From Thiorhodococcus drewsii AZ1 (GTDB lineage: Bacteria; Pseudomonadota; Gammaproteobacteria; Chromatiales; Chromatiaceae), in NCBI RefSeq assembly GCF_000224065.1, contig NZ_AFWT01000003.1, positions 129,355 to 193,354 on the forward strand: a DNA stretch of 64,000 bases, read 5' to 3'. Each line of letters begins with the position of its first letter. The stretch's first letter is position 1. This document shows, piece by piece, positions 9,331 through 18,507 of this stretch. The position numbers were made by a program, and so were the translations under genes. The notes beneath the pieces were generated by a model. That model had not been told where the DNA came from and did no database searches. It was given only the letters and a program-made list of their open reading frames with translations.

Positions 9331-12195
9331 ATGTCCCTGCATCGTGACCACGACTACGGAACCCCGGCCCGCGTCAGCGAGCATTGGATCGACCTCACCA
9401 TCGACGGCCTGCCGGTCTCGGTGCCCGAGGGCACCTCGGTCATGCGCGCGGCGGAGGAGCACGGGATCCGGATTCCCAAACTCTGTGCGACCGACAGCAT
9501 CGAGCCCTTCGGCTCCTGCCGCTTGTGTCTGGTCGAGATCGAGGGGCGGCGCGGCTATCCGGCCTCCTGCACCACGTTGGCCGAGGCCGGCATGGAGGTG
9601 CGCACCCAGTCTTCCGAGCTGATGGAGCTGCGCCGCAACGTCATGGAGCTCTATATCTCGGACCATCCGCTCGACTGTCTGACCTGCTCGGCCAACGGCA
9701 ACTGCGAGCTGCAGGATATGGCCGGCGTCGTGGGACTGCGCGAGGTGCGCTATGGCATGCAGGGCGCGAATCACTTCGATGCCGAGTCGGCCCGCCCCAA
9801 GGACACCTCCAATCCCTACTTCACCTTCGACGCCGCCAAGTGCATCGTCTGCAGCCGCTGCGTGCGTGCCTGCGAGGAGGTGCAGGGGACCTACGCCCTG
9901 ACCATCTCGGGGCGCGGCTTCGAGTCCCGTGTCGCGGCCGGTCAGGACGAGCCCTTCATGACCTCCGAGTGCGTGTCCTGCGGTGCCTGCGTCCAGGCGT
10001 GCCCGACCGCGACCCTGATGGAGAAGTCGGTCATCGAGATGGGGCAGGCGGAGCAGTCGGTTGTCACCACCTGCGCCTACTGTGGCGTCGGCTGTGGCTT
10101 CAAGGCCGAGACCAAGGGCAACCAGGTGGTGCGCATGGTGCCCTGGAAGGACGGCCAGGCCAATCATGGACATTCCTGCGTCAAGGGCCGCTTCGCCTGG
10201 GGCTATGCGACCCACCCGGACCGCATCACCACGCCCATGATCCGCAAAAGCATCCAGGATCCCTGGCAGCCGGTGAGTTGGGACGAGGCGCTGAGCTACG
10301 CCGCCTCCGAGTTCAAACGCATCCAGGCCCAATACGGGCGCGGCGCGGTCGGCGGCATCACCTCCTCGCGCTGTACCAACGAGGAGACCTATCTGGTCCA
10401 GAAGCTGGTGCGCGCCGCCTTCGGCAACAACAATGTGGATACCTGCGCCCGTGTCTGTCACTCGCCGACCGGCTACGGACTCAAGCAGACGCTGGGCGAG
10501 TCGGCCGGGACCCAGACCTTCGACTCGGTACTCCAGGCAGACGTCGTCATGGTGATCGGTGCCAACCCGACCGACGGACATCCGGTGTTCGGTTCCCAGC
10601 TCAAGCGGCGTCTGCGCGAGGGCGCGCGGCTGATCGTGGTCGATCCGCGCGGCATCGACCTGGTCAAGAGCCCGCACATCCGGGCGGACTATCACCTCAA
10701 GCTGCTGCCGGGAACCAATGTCGCCATCCTCGACGCCCTGGCCCATGTGGTGGTGACCGAGGGTCTGGTCGACGAGACCTTCGTCGCCGAGCGCTGCGAG
10801 GCCGACTCCTTCGCCGCCTGGCGCGACTTCGTGGCCCTGCCGGAGAATTCGCCCGAGTCTTTGGAGGCGACCATCGGCGTGCCGGCCGAGCAGGTGCGCG
10901 GCGCTGCGCGACTCTTCGCCGAAGCGGGCAATGCGGCCATCTATTATGGATTGGGCGTGACCGAGCACAGCCAGGGATCGACCGCCGTCATGGGTATCGC
11001 CAACCTGGCGATGGCGACCGGCAACATCGGACGACTGGGTGTCGGTGTGAATCCGCTGCGCGGTCAGAACAATGTCCAGGGTTCCTGCGACATGGGATCC
11101 TTTCCGCACGAGCTGCCGGGCTACCGGCACGTCTCCGATGCCGCGACCCGCACGCTCTTCGAGGGCGAGTGGGGCGTCCAGATCGACCCCGAGCCGGGTC
11201 TTCGCATCCCCAACATGTTCGAGGCGGCGCTCGACGGCAGCTTCAAGGGGCTCTACTGCGAGGGCGAGGACATCGTCCAGTCCGATCCCAACACCCAGCA
11301 CGTCCAGGCGGCGCTTTCTGCCATGGAATGCCTGGTGGTGCAGGACATCTTCCTCAACGAGACGGCCAAGTTCGCCCACGTCTTCCTGCCCGGCTCCAGC
11401 TTCCTGGAGAAGGACGGGACCTTCACCAACGCCGAGCGCCGCATCTCCATGGTGCGCAAGGTCATGCCGCCGCTCGGGGGCAAGGCGGACTGGGAGGTCA
11501 CGGTGGCGCTGGCGAACGCGCTCGGCTATCCGATGGACTACGGCCATCCCTCCGAGATCATGGACGAGATTGCGCGTCTGACGCCGACCTTCCACGGCGT
11601 CAGCTACGATCGCATCGAACAGCTCGGCAGCATCCAGTGGCCCTGCAACGAGGCGCAGCCGGACGGCACGCCCATCATGCACGTCGATGCGTTCGTGCGC
11701 GGTAAGGGTCGGTTCATGGTGACGCGCTACATTCCGACCGACGAGCGCGTCAACCAGCGTTTTCCGCTGCTGCTGACCACCGGGCGCATCCTCAGTCAGT
11801 ACAACGTCGGCGCCCAGACCCGGCGCACGCCCAACGTCGAGTGGCACGGAGAGGATCGTATCGAACTCCACCCGCACGATGCCGAGGAACGCGGTATCCG
11901 CGAAGGCGATTGGGTCGGCGTCGCCAGCAGAGCCGGCGAGACGGTGCTGCGCGCGACCATCACCGAGCGGGTGCAGCCGGGCGTGGTCTATACCACCTTC
12001 CACTTTCCCGAGTCCGGCGCCAACGTCATCACCACCGACAATTCGGACTGGGCGACCAACTGCCCCGAGTACAAGGTGACGGCGGTGCAGGTCGTCCAGG
12101 TGGATCAGCCGTCCGAGTGGCAGAAGCGCTATCGGCGGTTCAGCAAGGCGCAGCTGGATCTGCTGCCGCGCAAGGGCAAGCGCGAGGCGGTCTAG
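9331..12195 (+). CDS. fdsA: NAD-dependent formate dehydrogenase alpha subunit (Mo/W bis-MGD catalytic)
   Basis: 954 residues from ATG 9331, with GGAG upstream; the frame is open back to 9259 without a better site. NuoG-like N-terminus: [2Fe-2S] ligands C52, C63, C66, C80; His/Cys cluster H112, C116, C119, C125; two ferredoxin-type [4Fe-4S] clusters (C171-C181 and C214-C224). The molybdopterin domain begins with [4Fe-4S] C248, C251, C255, C283. The active-site motif DTCARVCHSPTGYGL carries Cys376 where E. coli FdhF has selenocysteine, so this is a Cys-type enzyme. It oxidises formate to CO2 in the cytoplasm; related enzymes also reduce CO2. It lies 72 bp after fdsB in the same operon. Confidence 0.95.
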   Translation: MSLHRDHDYGTPARVSEHWIDLTIDGLPVSVPEGTSVMRAAEEHGIRIPKLCATDSIEPFGSCRLCLVEIEGRRGYPASCTTLAEAGMEVRTQSSELMELRRNVMELYISDHPLDCLTCSANGNCELQDMAGVVGLREVRYGMQGANHFDAESARPKDTSNPYFTFDAAKCIVCSRCVRACEEVQGTYALTISGRGFESRVAAGQDEPFMTSECVSCGACVQACPTATLMEKSVIEMGQAEQSVVTTCAYCGVGCGFKAETKGNQVVRMVPWKDGQANHGHSCVKGRFAWGYATHPDRITTPMIRKSIQDPWQPVSWDEALSYAASEFKRIQAQYGRGAVGGITSSRCTNEETYLVQKLVRAAFGNNNVDTCARVCHSPTGYGLKQTLGESAGTQTFDSVLQADVVMVIGANPTDGHPVFGSQLKRRLREGARLIVVDPRGIDLVKSPHIRADYHLKLLPGTNVAILDALAHVVVTEGLVDETFVAERCEADSFAAWRDFVALPENSPESLEATIGVPAEQVRGAARLFAEAGNAAIYYGLGVTEHSQGSTAVMGIANLAMATGNIGRLGVGVNPLRGQNNVQGSCDMGSFPHELPGYRHVSDAATRTLFEGEWGVQIDPEPGLRIPNMFEAALDGSFKGLYCEGEDIVQSDPNTQHVQAALSAMECLVVQDIFLNETAKFAHVFLPGSSFLEKDGTFTNAERRISMVRKVMPPLGGKADWEVTVALANALGYPMDYGHPSEIMDEIARLTPTFHGVSYDRIEQLGSIQWPCNEAQPDGTPIMHVDAFVRGKGRFMVTRYIPTDERVNQRFPLLLTTGRILSQYNVGAQTRRTPNVEWHGEDRIELHPHDAEERGIREGDWVGVASRAGETVLRATITERVQPGVVYTTFHFPESGANVITTDNSDWATNCPEYKVTAVQVVQVDQPSEWQKRYRRFSKAQLDLLPRKGKREAV

Positions 12196-12231
12196 ACCGG
12201 GATTGCTTCAAACGAACGAGAATCTTTATTC

Positions 12232-13080
12232 ATGGAATGTCCCGTGCCAAAGCCTCCCGAGGATCGTGAGCCGATCGAGCACTGGCCCGATCGGAGTGAG
12301 GTCCAGGCCCGGCAGTTCGATGGCGGCCACGTCTCGGTGCGTGCCGATCAGGTGATCGAGGAGACCCCGATCGCCCTGGTCTACAACTGCGTCTCGCATG
12401 CCGTGATGCTGGCGACGCCGACAGACCTCATCGACTTCGCGCTCGGCTTCAGTCTGACCGAGGGTATCCTGCGCTCGGTCGAGGAGCTGCTGGACTGCGA
12501 CCCGGTCTTGGCGGGGGAGGAGGGGATCGAGATCCGGCTCTCCATCTCAGGTTGGCGTTTCGCCGAACTCAAGGAGCGCCGCCGCACCCTGTCCGGCAAA
12601 ACCGGTTGCGGACTCTGTGGTGTCGAGAGCCTCAAGGCGGTCGCTCAGCCGGTGCGGCGGGTGTCCTCGGTTTGCCCGCTGGAGCCTGGCGCCATCGTGC
12701 GCGCGCTTGCCGATCTGCCGTCCCATCAGTTGCTCTTCCGAGCCACCGGCGGCGGTCATGCGGCGGCTTGGGTCGATGCCGACGGGCGAATCGATCTGGT
12801 GCGCGAGGATGTCGGCCGGCACAACGCGCTCGACAAACTCATCGGTGCGCTCCATCGGCGCGGCTTCAGGCCCCACGAGGGGTTCGTCATCTGCACCAGC
12901 CGGGCGAGTTTCGAGATGGTCCAGAAGAGCATGAGCGCGGGGATCGGTCTGTTGGTCGCCGTCTCCGCCCCGACCGGCGCGGCGGTGCGTCTGGCCGAGC
13001 AGGCAGGAATGACCCTGATCGGTTTCGCCCGAGGCGAGCGGATGATGGTCTACAGCCATCCAGATAGGGTGCTGCCGTGA
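12232..13080 (+). CDS. fdhD: Formate dehydrogenase accessory sulfurtransferase FdhD (FdsC)
   Basis: 282 residues, beginning 36 bp after fdsA. It carries the diagnostic CGLCG motif (Cys126 and Cys129) that receives sulfur from a cysteine desulfurase and transfers it to the bis-MGD cofactor of formate dehydrogenase. The family glycine-rich segment RATGGGHAAAW and the helix EDVGRHNALDKLIG are also present. In fds operons the homologue is called fdsC and is required for active FdsA. The start at ATG 12232 lacks a strong ribosome binding site, and a GTG 12 nt further in is an alternative. Confidence 0.92.
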   Translation: MECPVPKPPEDREPIEHWPDRSEVQARQFDGGHVSVRADQVIEETPIALVYNCVSHAVMLATPTDLIDFALGFSLTEGILRSVEELLDCDPVLAGEEGIEIRLSISGWRFAELKERRRTLSGKTGCGLCGVESLKAVAQPVRRVSSVCPLEPGAIVRALADLPSHQLLFRATGGGHAAAWVDADGRIDLVREDVGRHNALDKLIGALHRRGFRPHEGFVICTSRASFEMVQKSMSAGIGLLVAVSAPTGAAVRLAEQAGMTLIGFARGERMMVYSHPDRVLP

Positions 13081-13095
13081 AGCGTTCGAGCGTCG

Positions 13096-13130
13096 CCCGG
13101 ATGGAGCGATAGCGGAAGCCGGGGAAACCG
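13096..13130. repeat. Dispersed intergenic repeat, copy 2
   Basis: CCCGGATGGAGCGATAGCGG followed by AAGCCGGGG matches the element at 6115-6160. It lies between fdhD and fdsD. It may form a small GC hairpin and is probably an intergenic repeat rather than a gene. Confidence 0.4.
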
Positions 13131-13243
13131 CGCGGACAGGCGGGCCGGTTGGGTTGCGGTATCTACTGGGTTTTGCTGCGTTGCGTCCAGGCTACGGACA
13201 CCTTAGTTGAATGCATTTTTTGTGTTGAAGCGGAGTCGCGCGG

Positions 13244-13483
13244 ATGGATATCCAAAATCTCGTCAAGATGGCAAACAGCATCGGCGGTTTCTTCGGCGCC
13301 TGGCCCGATCGAAAACAGGGTCGGGACGAGATCGCCAGTCATCTCACTCGGTTCTGGGATCCCCGGATGCGGGCGCAGATCGTTGCGCATGTCGAGACAA
13401 CCGGTGGTGAAGGGCTCGATACGATCGTCGTCGAGGCGATCCGTCAGCTTGAGGCACCGCCTGTCGTGCAGCCGACGGCCTGA
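13244..13483 (+). CDS. fdsD: NAD-dependent formate dehydrogenase delta subunit
   Basis: 79 residues beginning MDIQNLVKMANSIGGFFGAW, the characteristic start of FdsD (LVxMANxIGxFF). FdsD is a small accessory subunit of FdsABG thought to help assembly or stability. GGAG stands about 8 nt before the ATG. It is separated from fdhD by 163 bp that includes the dispersed repeat, yet the order G-B-A-C-D of classical fds operons is kept. Its last 40 bp overlap, tail to tail, the 3' end of the EutR-like gene on the opposite strand. Confidence 0.9.
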   Translation: MDIQNLVKMANSIGGFFGAWPDRKQGRDEIASHLTRFWDPRMRAQIVAHVETTGGEGLDTIVVEAIRQLEAPPVVQPTA

Positions 13484-14466
13484 GCCGCATCAGCGAACGG
13501 CGTTCCACTGGTTCTTCGCCGCGTTTCCGACGGGTTCTCACCGAACAGTTGCTTGTAGTCATGTGCAAACTGACCTGCGTGCCAGAATCCCCAGCGAGCG
13601 GCGATGCGTGCCACCGAGACATCCTCGTCCAGCTCTTCCGGCTGGGACAGCGCCCGCCGCACCCCATTCAGACGCGAGAGCCGCAGATAACGCAGCGGGC
13701 TGGTCCCGACGATGCTCTCGAAGCTGTACTGCAAGGTGCGTCGACTCACATGGGTGAGTTCGCATAGCTCGGTGATGGTGACCGGCGCCTGCCGATTCGC
13801 CTCTAGATAGTCCTTCACTCGATCGACGACCGCCTTGCGCCGGACATAACCGGGCGGCGGTCTCGCATCGCTTTCCCGTTGCACGACCTCCAGCACCGCC
13901 ATCAACAACATATCCTGCTGTAGTGGTCCGGCCAGCCCGCTGTGTTGAGGGGCCAGCAGCCGCTGCAAGGCAATCCGCAGGGCGTTGAGCCGTTGGGGGT
14001 TCCAATTGCGTCGGGGGGCCGACCACAGCCGGGCATCGAAGGGGATGCCTTGCGCCTCTGCCGTCCGGAGTAGCGCCTGTTGGCCGACGACGATCCCGTA
14101 GATATTGAAGTGCTCGGGCGTCACTAGCTCGAACTCGCAGCCGCCTGGGCGGCACATCAGTTGATCGCTGGTCACCGTCTGGCCATTGATGCGACAGGCC
14201 TCCGTGCCGGCGGCAAACCCCAACCACAATGCATTCGGCCAGACGTTGCACTGCTGGCGTAGTGCGCGGCTGGTGTGCTCGCGGAAGACCTGCAAATGCT
14301 CCAGCGCCACTTCGTCGATACGGCCATAGAAAGGGCCGTCGCTGATCTGATCGTACTGTTGCTGCCAGTCACGCAGGTTGCGCGCGTGAACGTCGGCATC
14401 GGTGGCCTCAATGATGCGCCAGTCTGGTGCAATCAGGTTCGACTGGGGGTCGTTCTGGTGCTTCAC
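13444..14466 (-). CDS. eutR: AraC-family regulator, EutR-like (ethanolamine operon activator)
   Basis: 340 residues starting at GTG 14466, with AAGGGA about 12 nt upstream; the ATG two bases earlier is out of frame. The C-terminal third holds two AraC helix-turn-helix motifs (ITELCELTHVSRRTLQYSFESIVGTSPLRYLRLSRL, then VSVARIAARWGFWHAGQFAHDYKQLFGENPSE). EutR activates eut genes when ethanolamine and adenosylcobalamin are present. This gene is divergent from eutB with a 223-bp shared control region, as expected for a local activator. The identification as EutR rather than another AraC protein rests on length and context. Its 3' end overlaps fdsD. Confidence 0.82.
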   Translation of the reverse strand: MKHQNDPQSNLIAPDWRIIEATDADVHARNLRDWQQQYDQISDGPFYGRIDEVALEHLQVFREHTSRALRQQCNVWPNALWLGFAAGTEACRINGQTVTSDQLMCRPGGCEFELVTPEHFNIYGIVVGQQALLRTAEAQGIPFDARLWSAPRRNWNPQRLNALRIALQRLLAPQHSGLAGPLQQDMLLMAVLEVVQRESDARPPPGYVRRKAVVDRVKDYLEANRQAPVTITELCELTHVSRRTLQYSFESIVGTSPLRYLRLSRLNGVRRALSQPEELDEDVSVARIAARWGFWHAGQFAHDYKQLFGENPSETRRRTSGTPFADAAQAVGCTTGGASS

Positions 14467-14523
14467 ATGCGTTGTGATCCCTTGGAAATTCCGAGGAAGG
14501 TGCTCGGGTAAGGCTTAGATTAT

Positions 14524-14567
14524 TGATAATAGTAGGTAATTTTCGATTTGCCGAAATTCGATAGGCC
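14524..14567. promoter_or_regulatory. Candidate EutR operator in the eutR-eutB divergent region
   Basis: The eutR-eutB gap turns AT-rich here. It holds an ATTATTGATAAT dyad and then two direct repeats, TTCGATTTGCC (14542-14552) and TTCGATAGGCC (14557-14567), 15 bp apart start to start. Tandem half-sites of this kind suit AraC-family activators. No experimental EutR consensus was compared, so this is a candidate only. Confidence 0.35.
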
Positions 14568-14689
14568 CATGGAACGCGATTCGCTGAACTGATCGGGCAA
14601 CGTGCCAATTTTCAGCGACCTACCCGCAAGTTTCGTTCCGGTCATGCCAGTCCGTGACGCGAGACTCAGGCGTCGGTCAGGGGACCTTT

Positions 14690-16123
14690 ATGCATCAGGC
14701 CTATCGCCATCAACTGGGCAGCAAGACCTACGAATTCCGCAACCTCGCCGATCTCATGGCGAAGGCGACCCCGAGTCGCTCGGGTGACCGTCTCGCCGGG
14801 GTGATCGCTCGCTCCGCCGAAGAGCGTGCGGTGGCACAGATGACGTTGTCCGAGGTGCCGCTGAAGCAATTCCTGAACGAGGCACTGATTCCCTACGAGC
14901 AGGATGAGGTGACGCGCCTGATCATCGACGAGCACGATCAGGCGGCCTTCGAGCCGATCAGCCATCTCACGGTTGGCGACTTCCGCAACTGGCTGCTCTC
15001 CGACCTGGCGAGCAGCGAGATGCTCGCGCGCATCCGCAAGGGCGTCACGCCGGAAATGGCGGCGGCGGTGAGCAAGATCATGCGCAATCAGGACCTGATC
15101 CTGGTGGCGAAGAAGTGCCGCGTGGTGACCGCCTTCCGCAGCACCATTGGTCTAGCTCAACGCCTGGCCACGCGACTGCAGCCCAATCATCCGACCGACG
15201 ATATGAACGGGATTGCAGCCAGCATTCTTGACGGTCTGCTTTACGGCAACGGCGATGCGGTGATCGGCATCAACCCGGTCACCGACAACGTGGTGCAGGC
15301 CACCAGGCTGATGAGGCTGATGGACGAGGTGATCCAGCAATACGAGATCCCCACCCAGTCGTGCGTGCTCACCCATGTGACCAATACGTTGGAGTGCATC
15401 GAGCAGGGTGCGCCGGTGGATCTGGTGTTCCAGTCGATCGGCGGCACCGAGGCCACCAACAGCAGTTTCGGGTTCGATCTCTCCAACCTGGCCGAGGCCG
15501 AGCAGGCGGCGCAGTCACTGAACCGTGGGACCGTCGGTCGCAATCTGATGTATTTCGAGACCGGCCAGGGCAGTGCACTTTCGGCCAATGCGCATCACGG
15601 CCTGGATCAGCAGACCTGCGAGGCGCGCGCCTATGCCGTGGCGCGCAAATTCAATCCCTTGCTGGTCAATACCGTGGTCGGCTTCATCGGCCCGGAATAT
15701 CTGTTCGACGGTAAGGAGATCATCCGCGCCGGTCTGGAGGATCACTTCTGCGGCAAGCTGCTCGGCCTGCCGATGGGGTGCGATGTCTGCTACACCAATC
15801 ACGCCGAGGCCGATCAGAACGATATGGACAACCTCCTCACCCTGCTCGGTGCGGCCGGTTGCTCCTTTGTGATGGGTGTCCCCGGCTCCGACGACATCAT
15901 GCTCAATTACCAGAGCACCTCCTTCCACGATGCGCTTTACGTGCGCCGCGTCCTTGGACTTGGTCCATCGCCTGAATTCGAGGCATGGCTGGAGCGGATG
16001 CAGATCATGAGCAACGCCGCTGGCGCGCGTCTCAACGACCAGTTGCCAGCGGTCTTTGCCGATTCGCTCACGCGGCTGCCGGCCAGCAATCAGACAGACC
16101 AGGGAGCGATCCATCATGGCTGA
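14690..16123 (+). CDS. eutB: Ethanolamine ammonia-lyase large subunit
   Basis: 477 residues from ATG 14690, with AGGGGA about 7 nt upstream. The sequence shows the EutB TIM-barrel hallmarks (NGIAASILDGLLYGNGDAVIGINPVTDN; MYFETGQGSALSANAHHGLDQQTCEARAYAVARKFNPLLVNTVVGFIGPEYLFDG). With EutC it binds adenosylcobalamin and converts ethanolamine to acetaldehyde and ammonia. Length is slightly over the usual 450-465 residues. No microcompartment shell gene, EutA reactivase or aldehyde dehydrogenase is adjacent, so the acetaldehyde must be handled by enzymes elsewhere. It overlaps eutC by 8 bp. Confidence 0.96.
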   Translation: MHQAYRHQLGSKTYEFRNLADLMAKATPSRSGDRLAGVIARSAEERAVAQMTLSEVPLKQFLNEALIPYEQDEVTRLIIDEHDQAAFEPISHLTVGDFRNWLLSDLASSEMLARIRKGVTPEMAAAVSKIMRNQDLILVAKKCRVVTAFRSTIGLAQRLATRLQPNHPTDDMNGIAASILDGLLYGNGDAVIGINPVTDNVVQATRLMRLMDEVIQQYEIPTQSCVLTHVTNTLECIEQGAPVDLVFQSIGGTEATNSSFGFDLSNLAEAEQAAQSLNRGTVGRNLMYFETGQGSALSANAHHGLDQQTCEARAYAVARKFNPLLVNTVVGFIGPEYLFDGKEIIRAGLEDHFCGKLLGLPMGCDVCYTNHAEADQNDMDNLLTLLGAAGCSFVMGVPGSDDIMLNYQSTSFHDALYVRRVLGLGPSPEFEAWLERMQIMSNAAGARLNDQLPAVFADSLTRLPASNQTDQGAIHHG

Positions 16124-17006
16124 TCAAGCCAATACGTCACAGCTCGATGCCTCGAATGGCGTAACCGATAACCCTTGGCGTCTCCTGCGCCAGTTCACGG
16201 CGGCGCGAATCGGTTTGGGACGCAGTGGCGTCAGCCTCTCGACCCGCGAGATGCTGGCCTTTCAACTGGCCCACGCACAAGCCCGCGACGCGGTGCATCT
16301 GCCGCTCGATTTCGATGCCTTGAGCCAGCAGATCGAGGCCCTTGCCGCCGAATGTCCCTTGCTCGGTGATGAGTTGCCGCTGCATGTGCACAGCGAGGCC
16401 GTGGACCGCATGACCTATCTGCAGCGCCCGGACCTTGGGCGTCGTCTGGATGAGGCCTCGCGCGTACTGCTGTGCCAGGAACACCAGACCCCGCAGAAGC
16501 CATTCGATTTGGCGTTGGTGATCGCCGACGGGCTGTCCGCGACCGCCATCGCTCAGAACGCCGTGCCCTTCATTCGCGCGCTTTGCGAGGCGCTTGAGCA
16601 TGACGACCAGGGCTGGAATCTGGCGCCCACCATCCTGGTGGAGCAAGGGCGGGTCGCCATTGGCGATGACGTCGGCGAGTTGCTGAACGCCAAGGCGGTG
16701 CTGGTGCTGATCGGCGAGCGTCCGGGTCTGAGCTCGCCAGACAGTCTGGGGCTGTATCTGACCTGGGCACCGCGACGCGGTCTCACCGATGCCCGTCGTA
16801 ACTGTATTTCCAATGTGCGACCGGACGGACTGAGCTTCCGCGAGGCCGCGCATAAAGCATTGTATTTACTACGCGAATCACGCCGGCTGTGTCTGTCCGG
16901 AGTGCAGCTGAAGGATCGTAGTGGGTCGCTTGAGGACGCGTCTGAGGGAGACCTGATCGGCCAGCCCGATCAACAGGGGGACCCGCGTAGCTTCTTGGTC
17001 ACCTGA
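16116..17006 (+). CDS. eutC: Ethanolamine ammonia-lyase small subunit
   Basis: 296 residues from ATG 16116, inside the eutB 3' end, with GGGAG 8 nt upstream. EutC features include a variable N-terminus (WRLLRQFTAARIGLGRSGVSLSTREMLAFQLAHAQARDAV) and the cobalamin-facing segments FDLALVIADGLSATAIAQNAVPF and VLIGERPGLSSPDSLGLYLTW. It completes the B12-binding interface with EutB. The overlap implies coupled synthesis of the two subunits. Soluble and cytoplasmic. Confidence 0.95.
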   Translation: MADQANTSQLDASNGVTDNPWRLLRQFTAARIGLGRSGVSLSTREMLAFQLAHAQARDAVHLPLDFDALSQQIEALAAECPLLGDELPLHVHSEAVDRMTYLQRPDLGRRLDEASRVLLCQEHQTPQKPFDLALVIADGLSATAIAQNAVPFIRALCEALEHDDQGWNLAPTILVEQGRVAIGDDVGELLNAKAVLVLIGERPGLSSPDSLGLYLTWAPRRGLTDARRNCISNVRPDGLSFREAAHKALYLLRESRRLCLSGVQLKDRSGSLEDASEGDLIGQPDQQGDPRSFLVT

Positions 17007-17060
17007 TGCCTTGACCCACATCCACTCACATCACTCGATGAACTGAAACAAGAGTATTCC

Positions 17061-18497
17061 ATGTCCACATCCCATCAAGATTATCTTGCCAAACGGCAAC
17101 TGAAGAGCGGCACCGCCGGTTGGATCCTGCTCGCTGGATTAGGCGTCTCCTATGTGATCTCCGGCGATTTTGCCGGCTGGAACTTCGGTATCGCTCAGGC
17201 GGGTTGGGGTGGCTTCGCCATCGCTGCCGCACTGATGGCGCTCATGTATTTCACCCTGGTGCTGTCGCTGGCGGAGATGTCGGCGGCGATTCCCGCTGCG
17301 GGCGGCGGATACAGCTTTGCACGTCAGGTCATGGGGCCGGCGGGTGGCTACCTGACCGGTCTGGCGGTGCTCATCGAATATGCCCTGGCCCCGGCGGCCA
17401 TCGTGATCTTCATCGGTTCGGCGGTCGAGGCGCTGGTTGGCTTCAACGGGCCTTGGGTCTATGCGGCCTTCTATCTGGTCTTTATCGGGATCCATTTGGT
17501 CGGCGTCGGCGAGGCACTGAAGGCGATGATGGTGATCAGCGGTCTGGCGGTGCTGGCCATCGTGGCCACCGCCGTTGCCTTGATCGGCAGCTTCGATGTC
17601 GCCAACCTGTTCGACATTGCTGCGACCGAGGGCGCTTCCTCCACGCTGCCGATGGGCTGGTACGGTGTCTGGGCGGCGCTTCCCTTTGCGATGTGGCTGT
17701 TCCTTGCGGTCGAGGGTGTGCCATTGGCCGCCGAAGAGGCCAAGAACCCCGCTAAGGACGTGCCCAAGGGCATCATCGGCGCCATGCTGTTCCTGCTCTT
17801 GACGGCCCTGTTGGTCGTGGTGCTGGTGCCGGGCGCGACCGGTGCGCAGGTGATGGGCGAAAGCGCGGTGCCCTTGGTCGATGCACTGAAGGCGACCGGC
17901 AATACCACGCTCGCCACGCTGGTGAACGTCTTGGGTCTGGTCGGTCTGATCGCCTCCTTCTTCTCCATCATCTACGGCTACAGCCGTTTGGTCTTTGCCT
18001 TGTCCCGTGCCGGCTATCTACCGCAGAGCCTGTCGGTCACCACCGCTCGCAAGGTGCCTGCTCGGGCGCTGATCGTTCCCGGCGTGCTTGGCTTCATCGC
18101 CTCGCTGAGTGGCGAAGGTGACCTGATGCTGGCCATGGCCGTGGTCGGTGCGACCCTGTCCTATGCCCTGATGGCCTTGAGCCATATCCTGCTGCGCGTC
18201 AAGCAGCCGGGGCTGCCGCGTCCCTATCGGACCCCGGGTGGCGTGGTGACCTCCGGGATTGCGCTGGTGCTGTCGCTGGTTGCCCTGACCGGTGTCTACG
18301 CCTTCGATCCACGCGCCTTTTATTACACCTTGGCGTTGTTCGCAGTGGGTGCGGCGTACTACTTCGGTTACAGCAAGAATCATCTGGTGGCGAAGAGCGC
18401 CGAAGAAGAGTTCGCCATGCTGGAGCAGGCGGAATTGGATCTGCATTCCGAGGAGTTGATGGAAGAAGAACCAGCAGCGGCCACTCAGCCGGCCTAA
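17061..18497 (+). CDS. Ethanolamine permease, APC superfamily
   Basis: 478 residues with about twelve transmembrane helices and an acidic C-terminal tail (EEEFAMLEQAELDLHSEELMEEEP). The start VSYVISGDFAGWNFGIAQAGWGGF is typical of the bacterial ethanolamine permease (Eat/EutP) branch of the amino acid/polyamine/organocation carriers. It lies 54 bp after eutC in the same orientation and is followed by a strong hairpin, so it closes the operon. Its role would be proton-driven ethanolamine entry. An amino-acid permease is the alternative, made unlikely by context. Confidence 0.88.
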   Translation: MSTSHQDYLAKRQLKSGTAGWILLAGLGVSYVISGDFAGWNFGIAQAGWGGFAIAAALMALMYFTLVLSLAEMSAAIPAAGGGYSFARQVMGPAGGYLTGLAVLIEYALAPAAIVIFIGSAVEALVGFNGPWVYAAFYLVFIGIHLVGVGEALKAMMVISGLAVLAIVATAVALIGSFDVANLFDIAATEGASSTLPMGWYGVWAALPFAMWLFLAVEGVPLAAEEAKNPAKDVPKGIIGAMLFLLLTALLVVVLVPGATGAQVMGESAVPLVDALKATGNTTLATLVNVLGLVGLIASFFSIIYGYSRLVFALSRAGYLPQSLSVTTARKVPARALIVPGVLGFIASLSGEGDLMLAMAVVGATLSYALMALSHILLRVKQPGLPRPYRTPGGVVTSGIALVLSLVALTGVYAFDPRAFYYTLALFAVGAAYYFGYSKNHLVAKSAEEEFAMLEQAELDLHSEELMEEEPAAATQPA

Positions 18498-18507
18498 ACC
18501 GCATCCA

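Noticed and set aside
8716-12003. Very long open frame on the minus strand opposite fdsA and fdsB
   Set aside because: It is antisense to well-conserved formate dehydrogenase genes, has no recognisable domain and has the His/Asp/Gly-rich composition of a GC-codon mirror.
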